Notes under the pieces: model-generated
Told to the model about the DNA's origin: nothing
Databases searched by the model: none
The model's input: only the letters and a program-made list of their open reading frames with translations
Program-made: the position numbers and the translations under genes
Shown here: positions 56,072-64,000 of the stretch, one piece after another
How positions within the stretch are numbered: the first letter of the stretch is position 1
Layout: each line of letters starts with the position of its first letter
Origin: Mesorhizobium escarrei
GTDB taxonomy: Bacteria > Pseudomonadota > Alphaproteobacteria > Rhizobiales > Rhizobiaceae
NCBI RefSeq assembly: GCF_935825525.1
Contig: NZ_CAKXZT010000113.1
Span: forward strand, 62,001 to 126,000
Direction: 5' to 3'
Length of the DNA stretch: 64,000 bases

Positions 56072-57220
56072 TTAGTCCAGCGTGCGGCGGAACCGCACCA
56101 GCGCCACACCGGCAAACAGCGCCACGAACACGACGAGCCAGCCGATTTCGGTTGCGACCGCCGGCAGGTCGGCGCCCTTCAGCATCACCGCCCGGATGAT
56201 GCGCAGGAAATGCGTCAGCGGCAGGATCTCGCCGAAGATCTGCGCCCAGCCGGGCATGCCGCGATAGGGGAACATGAAGCCCGACAACAGGATCGACGGC
56301 AGGAAGAAGAAGAAGGTGAGCTGCAGTGCCTGCATCTGCGTGCGCGCCATCGTCGAGATGGTGTAGCCGAGCAGCACCAGCGCCAGCACGAAGACCAGAA
56401 CCGCCGTTAGCAGCAGCGACAACGACCCGGTGAAGGGAACCCCGAACAGCAGCTTGGCCGCCGCCAGCACCACCACCACTTGCACGGCGCCGACCACCAG
56501 ATAGGGCAGCACCTTGCCCAGCATGATTTCGAGCGGGCTGGACGGCATCGCCAGAAGGTTTTCCATTGTGCCGCGCTCGGTCTCGCGCGTCAGCGCGATC
56601 GAAGTCATCATCACCATCGTCATCTGCAGGATGACGCCGAGCAGGCCGGGCACGATGTTGTATTGCGAGATGCCTTCCGGATTGTAGCGTCGGTGCACAA
56701 CGACTTCGAGTTGGCCTCGGGCAGCTTCGGCGGCCGTCTCCTGCATGCCGCGCGCCCTGAGCAGCGCCTGGTTGGCGACGGTGCCGAGGGTCGAAATGGC
56801 GCCGCTGGCGACGGCCGGGTCGGTAGCATCAGCCTCGATCAGGATTTGCGGCTGGTCGCCGCGCTCGACTCGCCGGGCAAAATCGGCGGGAATGGTGACG
56901 ACAAAGGCGACGTCGCCACGCGCCATCAGGAATTCCGCCTCGGCGGCACTTTGCGCGAAATGGTCGAAGCGGTAGTAGCCGGTGGTCTGCAACGCCGAAA
57001 CCATGGCCCGTGTGTAAGGATCGCTGCTCATCGCCACCAGGGCCGCCGGCAGGCTCTTCGGATCGTTGTTGATGGCATAGCCAAACAGCACCAGCTGCAT
57101 CAGCGGCACGCCCAGCATCATGGCGAAGGTGATGCGGTCGCGCCGCATCTGGATGAACTCCTTGATCAGCAACGCACCGAGTCTGGCGAAGGAAAAGACG
57201 CTGTTTATCCCGTTTTTCAT
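56072..57220 (-). CDS. ABC-2 type transporter permease (YbhS/YbhR-like)
   Basis: A 382-aa permease with one N-terminal helix, a large periplasmic domain (about 45-180) and five C-terminal helices, as in ABC2_membrane_3 proteins. Markers: FIQMRRDRITFAMMLGVPLM at the start and ETERGTMENLLAMPSSPLEI. It is the last gene of the operon and overlaps the ATPase gene by 4 nt. It probably exports drugs or other amphiphiles with the HlyD protein. Confidence 0.9.
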   Translation of the reverse strand: MKNGINSVFSFARLGALLIKEFIQMRRDRITFAMMLGVPLMQLVLFGYAINNDPKSLPAALVAMSSDPYTRAMVSALQTTGYYRFDHFAQSAAEAEFLMARGDVAFVVTIPADFARRVERGDQPQILIEADATDPAVASGAISTLGTVANQALLRARGMQETAAEAARGQLEVVVHRRYNPEGISQYNIVPGLLGVILQMTMVMMTSIALTRETERGTMENLLAMPSSPLEIMLGKVLPYLVVGAVQVVVVLAAAKLLFGVPFTGSLSLLLTAVLVFVLALVLLGYTISTMARTQMQALQLTFFFFLPSILLSGFMFPYRGMPGWAQIFGEILPLTHFLRIIRAVMLKGADLPAVATEIGWLVVFVALFAGVALVRFRRTLD

Positions 57221-58137
57221 CCCATATTGTCCTTCGAGCCGGACATGAACTGGATGAACACATCCTCCAGGCTGGTCTCGCCCGGCGTCACCGTGACGCC
57301 CTTGTGCTCCTTCTCGACATCGGCGAGGGCTGCCTGAAGCGCCGTCTTGTCGGAACCAACGACATGCAGCGTCGCGCCGAACGGCGCCACCTGGTCGACG
57401 CCGGACCGCCCGCTGAGTGCGGCAGCGACCTGGTCGAGCCGCGGACCCTGCACGACGAAGGTCGTCAGCCCGGCATTCCTGACCACCTCGTCGACCGTGC
57501 CGGTGGCCAGCATCCTGCCGTAGGAGATGTAGCCGATGCGGTGGCAGCGCTCGGCCTCGTCCATGTAGTGGGTGGAGACCAGCACGGTCAGCCCGCCGCT
57601 GGCCAGCCGATGGATCTCGTCCCAGAATTCACGCCTGGCTTTCGGATCGACGCCCGCCGTCGGCTCGTCGAGCAGCAGCAATCTCGGCTTGTGCATGATG
57701 CAGGCGGCCAATGCCAGCCGCTGCTTCCAGCCACCGGACAGCGTGCCGGCCAATTGGTCCTTGCGCGAGGTGAGGCCAAGATCCCCCAGCGTCCTAGCCA
57801 CATGCTCGTTGAGCGGCTTCAACCCATAGAGCCGCGCCACGAATTCAAGGTTCTCGGCGATGGTCAGATCCTCGTAGAACGAGAATTTCTGCGTCATATA
57901 GCCGACTTCGCGCTTGATCCTCAGGCTGTCGGTGCGGATGTCGAAGCCGAGCACCGTGCCTTCGCCCTCATCCGGCGTCAGCAGGCCGCACATGATGCGG
58001 ATGGTCGTCGTCTTGCCCGAGCCGTTGGGGCCGAGAAAGCCGACGATCTCGCCCTCGGCCACCGTCATCGTCACATGGTCGACGACGGTCTTGTCACCAA
58101 AACGCTTGACCAGGCCGTGGACGTCGATGACGTTCAT
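57217..58137 (-). CDS. ABC-2 exporter ATPase (YbhF-like, single domain)
   Basis: 306 aa from ATG 58137, overlapping the HlyD stop. Walker A GPNGSGKTTT, Q loop YMTQKFSFYEDL, signature LSGGWKQRLALAACI, Walker B LLLDEPTAGVD and switch STHYMDEAE. The C-terminal 80 residues are a DrrA-like extension. E. coli YbhF has two ATPase domains; here only one is present, so it should dimerise. Confidence 0.92.
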   Translation of the reverse strand: MNVIDVHGLVKRFGDKTVVDHVTMTVAEGEIVGFLGPNGSGKTTTIRIMCGLLTPDEGEGTVLGFDIRTDSLRIKREVGYMTQKFSFYEDLTIAENLEFVARLYGLKPLNEHVARTLGDLGLTSRKDQLAGTLSGGWKQRLALAACIMHKPRLLLLDEPTAGVDPKARREFWDEIHRLASGGLTVLVSTHYMDEAERCHRIGYISYGRMLATGTVDEVVRNAGLTTFVVQGPRLDQVAAALSGRSGVDQVAPFGATLHVVGSDKTALQAALADVEKEHKGVTVTPGETSLEDVFIQFMSGSKDNMG

Positions 58138-59087
58138 TTGCCGATATCCGCCAGTTCGACATCGACGATCTGCCCCGGTTGCAGCGCGCCGGCGTCGCCC
58201 TCCGGCCGCGCCTCGACCAGATAGACCAGCTTCTGCCGGGTTTCGAGCGAGTAGATCACCGGCGGCGTGAATTCCGGGTCCGGCGACACGTAGCTGACGC
58301 GAGCCTTCACGTCCGGCCCGCAGCCGTCGCAATGGACGTTGAGCAGCGTGCCGACTGCTACCGATGAGAATGCGGTTTCCGGCACATAGACGCTGAGCTT
58401 CACCGCGCCGTCCGGCAGAATCGAAATGACCGGCGCGGTCGGCCCGGCGGTGTCGCCGGGATAGCGGATCACATCGTTGATGCGGCCGGACGAAGGCGCC
58501 GCCAGCTCACGCTTCGACAGCCGCCACCGCGCTTGCTCCAGCGCCGATTGCGCCTGCCTGACCTGATTGTCGGCGGCCTTGATCGTCTCGGGCCGCGCCG
58601 GCAGGCCGCCGACCGCAAGATTGGCTTCCGCCTGGCCGAGCTGCGCGTTGGCAATTTCCAGCGTCGCGGAAGCCGTATCATAATCGGCCTGGGTGCCGGT
58701 GCCGCGTTTGAACAAATCGCTGGCGCGGTTGTATCTGCGTTTGGCGTCGGCGGCTTGCGCCTTGGACATGTCGACCTGCGCCTTGAGCACCTCAATCTCT
58801 TCGGGCCGCTTGCCGACCTGCAGGTCGGCAAGTTGCGCCTGGGCCTGTGCAAGGGCCGCGTCGGCTTGCGCGACGGCTATTTTTGCGTCGGCGCTTTCCA
58901 GCGTCACCACTGGCGTGCCCGGCGCGACGCGGTCGCCGCGCTTGACCGAAATCGTCTCGACCTGCGCCACCTCGATCGGCGCGAGCAGCACATAGTCGCC
59001 CTCGACATAGCCGACGGCGAGCGGCGCCGCCGGTGCGCAGGCGCTGAAAAGCAGGGCGGCGAGCGGCAGAGAGCAGAGGAAACTCAT
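58134..59087 (-). CDS. HlyD-family efflux adaptor (YbhG-like)
   Basis: A 317-aa adaptor with an N-terminal lipoprotein-type signal (LLFSAC), lipoyl half-motif, long coiled coil (about 60-190; ADLQVGKRPEEIEVLKAQVD, TQADYDTASATLEIANAQL) and barrel. The RPEEI feature is characteristic of YbhG-like adaptors. ATPase and permease genes follow with 4-nt overlaps, and the TetR gene precedes it with a 4-nt overlap. Confidence 0.9.
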   Translation of the reverse strand: MSFLCSLPLAALLFSACAPAAPLAVGYVEGDYVLLAPIEVAQVETISVKRGDRVAPGTPVVTLESADAKIAVAQADAALAQAQAQLADLQVGKRPEEIEVLKAQVDMSKAQAADAKRRYNRASDLFKRGTGTQADYDTASATLEIANAQLGQAEANLAVGGLPARPETIKAADNQVRQAQSALEQARWRLSKRELAAPSSGRINDVIRYPGDTAGPTAPVISILPDGAVKLSVYVPETAFSSVAVGTLLNVHCDGCGPDVKARVSYVSPDPEFTPPVIYSLETRQKLVYLVEARPEGDAGALQPGQIVDVELADIGK

Positions 59088-59812
59088 GACCTACCATCCT
59101 TCCGGTCGGTTAAATGACGCCGAGCCAAAATCGCGCCGAGATTATCCGTCACTGCCGCCGCGATCTTGGCGGCCTCGGCGTCGCCGATCGCGCGCCAGCC
59201 CATGCGGCGCATCACCGCCTCGCGGCCGATGCGGAAATAGACGACCTGGCCGATCAGCGTGAACACGGTCAGTCGGGTAGCCTCGCTTTCGGCCGGCTCG
59301 CCCGTCGCCTGCTCCCAGATCAGGCAGAGCCGGCGATGCGTCGGCTCGAACACGCCGTTATAGATGCGGTCGAGTGCCGCCGTCGGATGCGACAACTCAC
59401 GCAGGACGAACTGCACGATCTCGCCGGCCTCCGGCCTTGCCACGATGAAAGCCACCATCCGCTCCAGCGCGGTGAACAGTTGTGCCCGCGCCGCTTCGGG
59501 GTCGTCCGTTTCTGAGTCGCCCGCTTCTGAGTCGCTTGGCCCTTGCAGATTGCCGATTGCTTGGCCGGCAATGGTCTGGATGGTGTCGACGATGTAGTCG
59601 GCCGCAGCGTTGCGAAGCCCTTCCTTGCCGCCGAAATGATAGGCGATCGAGCCGATATTGGCCCTGGCCTCAGACGCGATCTCGCGCGTCGAGGTGCCGT
59701 CGAAACCCTGGCGTCCGAACAGCTTCAGCGCTGCGCGAACAAGTGCCGCGCGCGTCATGTCGGCGGCGGATGCCTCGCGTCGCGGAATTTTGGAGTTTGC
59801 CGGTTTGCTCAT
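59084..59812 (-). CDS. TetR-family regulator, CecR (YbiH)-like
   Basis: 242 aa from ATG 59812. A start at 59848 would put the operator inside the gene, so I reject it. N-terminal HTH (ALKLFGRQGFDGTSTREIAS, ANIGSIAYHFGGKEGL); the C-terminal half resembles DUF1956, as in E. coli CecR, which controls ybhGFSR. The operon order here, regulator-HlyD-ATPase-permease, matches that system. Confidence 0.88.
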   Translation of the reverse strand: MSKPANSKIPRREASAADMTRAALVRAALKLFGRQGFDGTSTREIASEARANIGSIAYHFGGKEGLRNAAADYIVDTIQTIAGQAIGNLQGPSDSEAGDSETDDPEAARAQLFTALERMVAFIVARPEAGEIVQFVLRELSHPTAALDRIYNGVFEPTHRRLCLIWEQATGEPAESEATRLTVFTLIGQVVYFRIGREAVMRRMGWRAIGDAEAAKIAAAVTDNLGAILARRHLTDRKDGRS

Positions 59813-59819
59813 GATCCAC

Positions 59820-59848
59820 AATTTAATCAATCGAATGATTAAAGTCAA
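59820..59848 (-). promoter_or_regulatory. promoter and operator of the CecR-like efflux operon
   Basis: A 22-bp inverted repeat (TTTAATCA at 59822-59829, TGATTAAA at 59836-59843) lies over a minus-strand promoter: -35 TTGACT (59843-59848), 17-bp spacer, -10 TAAATT (59820-59825). It is directly upstream of the regulator gene, so autorepression of the whole operon is likely. Confidence 0.7.
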
Positions 59849-59903
59849 GCTTTGCCGATCTCCACCTTGCCATCTCCAGCCGCACGCGCTTTAGTGCGAA
59901 GCC

Positions 59904-60377
59904 ATGGTCAAGGAAATCGAGCGCAAGTTCCTGGTCTCCGGCAATGGCTGGCGGGGTCTGGTCGAAGCGGACATCCGCATTCGCCAGTTCTATCTCGTTG
60001 CCGCGCCCGACCGCTCGGTCCGCGTGCGCATCAGCGACGGCGCCTCGGCAAAGCTGACGCTCAAATTCGGCAGCAAGGCCCGCGAACGCGACGAATTCGA
60101 ATATCCAATTGCTCTGGCGGAGGCGGAAGAGATGCTGGCCTTCGCCATCGGACGTGTCATCGAGAAGACACGTCACCATGTTAGGCACCGCGGCCATCTC
60201 TATGAAGTCGATGTCTTCGGCGGGATGCTTAGCGGTCTGGTGGTCGCCGAGCTTGAGACGCCGCAGGACGTGCAGGACGAAATGCTGCCAGATTGGCTCG
60301 GCCGCGAAGTCACCGGCGAGCACAGGTTCTACAACGCGTCGCTCGCCCTCGAGGGGATTCCGGAGATCGCCGCATGA
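59904..60377 (+). CDS. CYTH-domain triphosphate tunnel metalloenzyme
   Basis: 157 aa beginning MVKEIERKFLV, the ExExK motif of CYTH proteins. Further tunnel residues are in VRVRISDGASAKLTLKF, KTRHHVRHRGHLYEVDVF and VVAELETP. Such enzymes hydrolyse inorganic triphosphate or related substrates; class IV cyclases share the fold. It overlaps the CHAD gene by 4 nt, so the two are coupled. Confidence 0.92.
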   Translation: MVKEIERKFLVSGNGWRGLVEADIRIRQFYLVAAPDRSVRVRISDGASAKLTLKFGSKARERDEFEYPIALAEAEEMLAFAIGRVIEKTRHHVRHRGHLYEVDVFGGMLSGLVVAELETPQDVQDEMLPDWLGREVTGEHRFYNASLALEGIPEIAA

Positions 60378-61321
60378 GCTATCGCATCGATCCGCGCCTG
60401 CCGTTGACTGGCGAGGTCAGGCGCATCCTCGCTGAGGAAATAGGCAAGGCGCTCGTCCATCTGGACGTGGCGCATGACAGGCCGGAGCAGGCGCTGCACA
60501 AATGCCGCAGGCGGCTGAAGAAGGTGCGTGCCTTGCTGCGCCTGGTCCGTCCCGGGAACGAGACATTTTGCAGTACCGAGAATCACTGCTACCGAGAGGT
60601 GGCTGCCCTGCTTGCCGAACCGCGCGAGGCGACCGCGCTGGTTGAAACCATCGACCGACTGGCAAAAAACTTTCCCGAGCAAAGCGCTGGCGGCGGTCTC
60701 GATGTCGTTCGCGACACGCTGGTGGCGCGCCAGCACGAATTGCATGGTGGAGCTGGCCTCGGCGCCGCGATAGCTGCCGCGACTGCCGCTTGCGAGGACG
60801 GCATCAGCCGCATCGATACGCTGGCCTTGCCCGACCAGCCCGAACAAGCCGCCGACGTGCTTGCCGAAGGCGCCCGCATCACTCTGCGTCGCGCCAGAAA
60901 GGCGCTGGACAAGGCAGGCTCCCGCGGTGAGGCCGACGATTTCCACGATCTGCGCAAGGCGGCAAAGACTCACGGCCTGCATCTGTCGCTGCTTGGAAGG
61001 CTGTGGCCGACGCCGATCAAGGCCCGGCGCAAGGCGGTCGACGAACTCGGCGAAAAGCTGGGCGAACTGCATGATGTGTTCGTCTTGCGCACGCTTCTCG
61101 ATGCCGGTGACCGGCCGCTCGGCTCTCCTCAGGAAACGCGGCTGCTGAGCAAGCTGTTGAAGCGTTCGGAGAAAAGCCTGAAAAAGACCTGTCTTGCGGC
61201 GGCAGCCGATCTGTTCGGCGATGGGCCCAGGCGCTCGACAAAAAAACTCGCGCGCAAGGCGCGCGATGATCTGGCCGCTGCGCCGCACGAAGACGCCAGC
61301 GCGCCCGGCGCCGCTGCCTGA
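60374..61321 (+). CDS. CHAD-domain protein
   Basis: A 315-aa all-helical protein with the conserved histidine/basic helices HKCRRRLKKVRALLRLVR near the N-terminus and DFHDLRKAAKTHGLHLSLLG in the second half, the two repeats of the CHAD fold. CHAD domains bind polyphosphate. In many bacteria CYTH and CHAD are fused; here they are two overlapping genes. It converges on the SulP gene. Confidence 0.9.
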   Translation: MSYRIDPRLPLTGEVRRILAEEIGKALVHLDVAHDRPEQALHKCRRRLKKVRALLRLVRPGNETFCSTENHCYREVAALLAEPREATALVETIDRLAKNFPEQSAGGGLDVVRDTLVARQHELHGGAGLGAAIAAATAACEDGISRIDTLALPDQPEQAADVLAEGARITLRRARKALDKAGSRGEADDFHDLRKAAKTHGLHLSLLGRLWPTPIKARRKAVDELGEKLGELHDVFVLRTLLDAGDRPLGSPQETRLLSKLLKRSEKSLKKTCLAAAADLFGDGPRRSTKKLARKARDDLAAAPHEDASAPGAAA

Positions 61322-61372
61322 CGCGGTGCTTGCGTCGGTATCGTCCGACATCGCTGACAATGATGGAGAGGC

Positions 61373-63094
61373 TTAGACCTCTCCAGGCGCGGCATTCTTC
61401 AACTGCGCCCGCGCGTCCCTGATCGAGGCGGCGTATGTCACCAGCGGCCGTTTGACGCCATGGTTGATCAGCATGCGGCGTGTCTGCGGCGAAGCGCCTG
61501 ATATGATGAAGCGCACGCCGGCGCGCCTTGCCTTGTGGGCAGCGCTCTCAATGACGTTGGCCGCCGTTGAATCGAAGAACGGCACGGCCGAGCAGTCGAG
61601 GATGAAGTTCTTGCGCTGGTCGGCGATGCGGTCCAGCACCGTGGCGACGGTCGAGGCGGCGCCGAAGAAGAAGGCGCCGGAAATCCGGTAGACGACGGTG
61701 TCGGCATCGCTGGCTTCGCTGGAATCGTATGCGCTGTCGGCGCCGGTTCTGTCGGCGACATCGTCCTGCACCAGTCCCTGGTCCGGCTCGACCGCAATGC
61801 TCTTGGCCATACGGTCGATGAACAGGATCGAGCCTAGCGCGAAGCCGACGACGATGCCTTCGGTGAGATCGCGGAAGATCACGATCAGGAATGTCGCCAT
61901 CAGTACCAGCGCGTCGCCGCGCGAGGCACGCAGCAGCGTGGCAAAGGCCTGCTTCTCGAACATGTTCCAGCACACCACCGCCAGCACGCCGGCAAGGGCT
62001 GCAAGCGGGATGTAGCTGGCCAGCGGCGCCGCCACCAGCATCAGGGCAAGCAGGAGGGCCGAGTGGATCATGCCCGAAACCGGTCCATGCGCGCCGGCCC
62101 GCACATTGGTCGCCGTGCGGGCTATGGTGCCGGTGGTGCAGATACCGCCGAACAGGGCGGACGCGATGTTGGCAAAGCCTTGCGCCACGAGTTCGCAGTT
62201 GGAGCGGTGCCGCCTTCCTGTCATGCCGTCGGCGACCACCGCCGACAACAGCGATTCGATCGCGCCGAGCAGCGCAAAGGCTAAGGCGTCTGGCAGGACG
62301 TCGACTATCCTGTCAAAGCTGATCGGCGGAAAGGCCGGCATTTGCAGACTGCGCGGGATGCCGCCGAAGCGCGTGCCGATCGTTTCGGCAGGCAGCGAAA
62401 ACAGCGCCACGACAAGCGACGCTAGACCAATGGCGATTAGCATGGCTGGCCATTTCGGCCGCCACCGCTTCATCAGGGCAATGGCGACGATGGTCAGTAG
62501 AGCGACGAAGGTGGCGGCGAGATTGATCGTTCCGGCCGCCTCGCCGATCGCCAACAGCTTCGGCACCAAAGGTCCAGGTTCTTTGCCGGCGAGCTTCAGC
62601 CCGAACAGCTCGACGATCTGGCCGGAGAAGATGATGATGGCGATGCCGGCGGTGAAGCCGACGGTCACCGGATAGGGAATGAATTTGATGTAGGTGCCAA
62701 GCCTGACGTAGCCGATGGCGAGCAGCAAGACGCTGGCCATTATCGTCGCCAGCAGCAAGCCGTCGACGCCGACCCGTGCCACCGTTGCCGCGATCAGCAC
62801 GATAAAGGCGCCCGCCGGCCCGCCGATCTGGAAACGGCTGCCGCCCAGCGCCGAGACGAGGAAACCGCCAATGATGGAAGTGTAGAGCCCGCGCTCCGGG
62901 GACACGCCCGATCCGATCGCGATCGCCATCGACAGCGGCAGCGCCACGATGGCCACGGTCAGTCCGGCGATGGCATCGGCCTTGAAATGCTCTGATGTGT
63001 AGCCCTCGCGCAGCACCGTCACCAACTTCGGCGTGAACAGTTCGGAAAATGTCGGCTGCGCCGGTTGATGAATTGCCCGCCGGGCTCGATTCAT
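61373..63094 (-). CDS. SulP-family anion transporter with STAS domain
   Basis: 573 aa from ATG 63094 (AGGAGCGG site; ATG 63127 is an alternative). A membrane domain of 12-14 helices with SulP markers ADAIAGLTVAIVALPLSMAI and GGPAGAFIVLIA, and a C-terminal STAS domain (about 450-560) with the DCSAVPFFDSTAANVIES phospho-Ser-type loop. It transports sulfate, bicarbonate or another anion. An XRE regulator gene lies upstream on the same strand. Confidence 0.9.
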   Translation of the reverse strand: MNRARRAIHQPAQPTFSELFTPKLVTVLREGYTSEHFKADAIAGLTVAIVALPLSMAIAIGSGVSPERGLYTSIIGGFLVSALGGSRFQIGGPAGAFIVLIAATVARVGVDGLLLATIMASVLLLAIGYVRLGTYIKFIPYPVTVGFTAGIAIIIFSGQIVELFGLKLAGKEPGPLVPKLLAIGEAAGTINLAATFVALLTIVAIALMKRWRPKWPAMLIAIGLASLVVALFSLPAETIGTRFGGIPRSLQMPAFPPISFDRIVDVLPDALAFALLGAIESLLSAVVADGMTGRRHRSNCELVAQGFANIASALFGGICTTGTIARTATNVRAGAHGPVSGMIHSALLLALMLVAAPLASYIPLAALAGVLAVVCWNMFEKQAFATLLRASRGDALVLMATFLIVIFRDLTEGIVVGFALGSILFIDRMAKSIAVEPDQGLVQDDVADRTGADSAYDSSEASDADTVVYRISGAFFFGAASTVATVLDRIADQRKNFILDCSAVPFFDSTAANVIESAAHKARRAGVRFIISGASPQTRRMLINHGVKRPLVTYAASIRDARAQLKNAAPGEV

Positions 63095-63212
63095 GACTGC
63101 CTTCCGCTCCTGATGCATGCCGCCCAAAGTGGACAGCGGCCACGCAAAACCAAGCAGGCGGCGGGATCGTCGGCAGGACTGTCGGCGGTCGCCGTCGCGA
63201 CTCTATTTCGGT

Positions 63213-63482
63213 TCAGCCTGGCGGTTTCTGCGGCACGACCGGCTTGAGGCGCACGCCCCTGCCGCCGCGCTCGCTGGCCTGGTTCTCGCCGATCAGCTCC
63301 ACGCCGGCCTCGTCGAGGGCCTGGATGACCTTCATCAGCGTATCGACCACGCCCCTGACCACGCCGTCGCTCGCTTCCATGCGCTGAATGGTTGGAAGCG
63401 AAACCCCGGCGCGCTCGGCGAGCGTCTTTTGATCGATGCCGGCCAGCGCCCTTGCGGCGCGCATCTGCGCGGCAGTGATCAT
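63213..63482 (-). CDS. XRE-family HTH regulator
   Basis: An 89-aa protein. The HTH covers about 3-60 (MRAARALAGIDQKTLAERAG, VSLPTIQRMEAS) and the C-terminal tail is short. It probably regulates itself and perhaps the SulP gene 118 bp downstream. Candidate sites lie in the 200-bp upstream gap. Confidence 0.85.
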   Translation of the reverse strand: MITAAQMRAARALAGIDQKTLAERAGVSLPTIQRMEASDGVVRGVVDTLMKVIQALDEAGVELIGENQASERGGRGVRLKPVVPQKPPG

Positions 63483-63516
63483 CGGCTAAAAACCCCCGTC
63501 TGAGTCTGCATTCCCA

Positions 63517-63556
63517 TGTATAATACAATCATTATGATGGTTTAAGCATCATTATG
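63517..63556. promoter_or_regulatory. candidate operator of the XRE gene
   Basis: An 11-bp palindrome TGTAT-A-ATACA (63517-63527) is followed by two direct repeats ATCATTATG (63528-63536 and 63548-63556) exactly 20 bp apart. They lie 35-75 bp upstream of the XRE start and include a TATAAT-like box. Confidence 0.45.
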
Positions 63557-63681
63557 CACATGTCAGACATACACGCCAGGCCGGTCGCGTCCTGGAGAGC
63601 CTGCGCGCCTGCTGGACCAGCACGCCCCCGCCCCCGCAACTTTCGAGGGAAATTGGCGCAGCGTCGTTCGGAACGGCCGGT

Positions 63682-64000
63682 TCAGGCGCCGGCGGTCTGC
63701 CCGCGCCATCGCTGGAACGCCCATGCGGCCAGCCAGCACAGCATCGCCCAGGCGAAGCCGGCGCACCAGCCGGCCAGCACGTCCGATGGCCAATGAACGC
63801 CGAGATAGACGCGGCTGATGCCGACCAGCAGTGTTGTCAGCACGGCAAGTGCCAGCACATAGATCCTGGTCGTCCGCCCAGGCAGGAAACGCGACGCCAT
63901 GCTGCCCAGCGTCAAATATGTCACCGCCGACAGCATCGCATGGCCGCTTGGAAACGAAAGCGTCGCCACGTCGGCGAGATGCGAGACAAGGTCGGGGCGC
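63682..64000 (-). CDS. PAP2-superfamily phosphatase, 5' end outside window
   Basis: The frame is open to the right edge. It has the PAP2 catalytic motifs C2 (SFPSGHAM) and C3 (SRVYLGVHWPSDVLAG) followed by a last membrane helix. This is the C-terminal 105 residues of an integral-membrane lipid phosphatase of the type that dephosphorylates phosphatidic acid, undecaprenyl pyrophosphate or lipid A. The N-terminal helices and motif C1 lie outside. Confidence 0.88.
   Translation of the reverse strand, partial: RPDLVSHLADVATLSFPSGHAMLSAVTYLTLGSMASRFLPGRTTRIYVLALAVLTTLLVGISRVYLGVHWPSDVLAGWCAGFAWAMLCWLAAWAFQRWRGQTAGA

Overview
The window looks like a chromosomal segment of a high-GC alphaproteobacterium of the Rhizobiales, most like Mesorhizobium or a close relative. 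The reasons are the gene order (gpmA-dapB-ABC exporter-glk-mepA-SDR-queG-gst-uppP; rph divergent from hrcA; VOC-rdgB-hemW; rsmI-yraN), an mbfA gene behind an Irr-type iron control element, an EcfG-type stress promoter, and several copies of a RIME-like intergenic inverted repeat. Genus and all functions are inferred from sequence reading only.

Region 1 (1-19.7 kb) reads as accessory DNA next to the 3' end of a tRNA-Leu(CAG) gene. It holds an emrAB-type efflux operon (the MFS gene runs off the left edge) facing a TetR gene, a small SPW membrane protein, a frameshifted patatin-like lipase, two small secreted proteins, a FixJ-type regulator with a PAS sensor kinase, a four-gene peptide/opine-type ABC importer, an unusual pair of a cytoplasmic AmiC-like binding protein and a class III nucleotidyl cyclase, and, beside the tRNA, remnants of an AlbA_2 protein and an MmeI-like methyltransferase joined by a deletion.

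Region 2 (19.7-31.2 kb) is housekeeping backbone: gpmA, dapB, an MsbA-like exporter, glk, mepA, an SDR, queG, a GST, uppP, yraN and rsmI. Region 3 (31.2-33.2 kb) is a small variable insert with a basic 65-aa protein, a headless low-molecular-weight phosphatase and an FHA-domain cyclase. Region 4 (33.3-39.2 kb) is backbone again: hemW, rdgB, VOC, rph, hrcA, a 65-aa conserved protein and cysK.

Region 5 (39.3-64 kb) is mixed. It contains an ECF42-type sigma factor with its DGPF/YCII protein, a TAXI-TRAP transporter with DUF1850, a nucleoside-recognition membrane protein divergent from an Lrp regulator, a YciE-type stress protein, a 5'-truncated ligD polymerase domain, an ArsR-type regulator divergent from small stress/monooxygenase genes, mbfA, a threonine dehydratase-like enzyme, a GST, a cyclic-nucleotide-binding flavoprotein, a CecR-YbhGFSR-like efflux operon, a CYTH/CHAD pair, a SulP transporter, an XRE regulator and a PAP2 phosphatase cut by the right edge.

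The most interesting candidate system is the AmiC-like sensor plus DUF5939 cyclase at 15.8-18.6 kb, a possible ligand-controlled cyclic-nucleotide module. Four efflux, transport or iron genes have their likely operators placed over or between readable sigma-70 promoter elements, so their control can be proposed directly from sequence.
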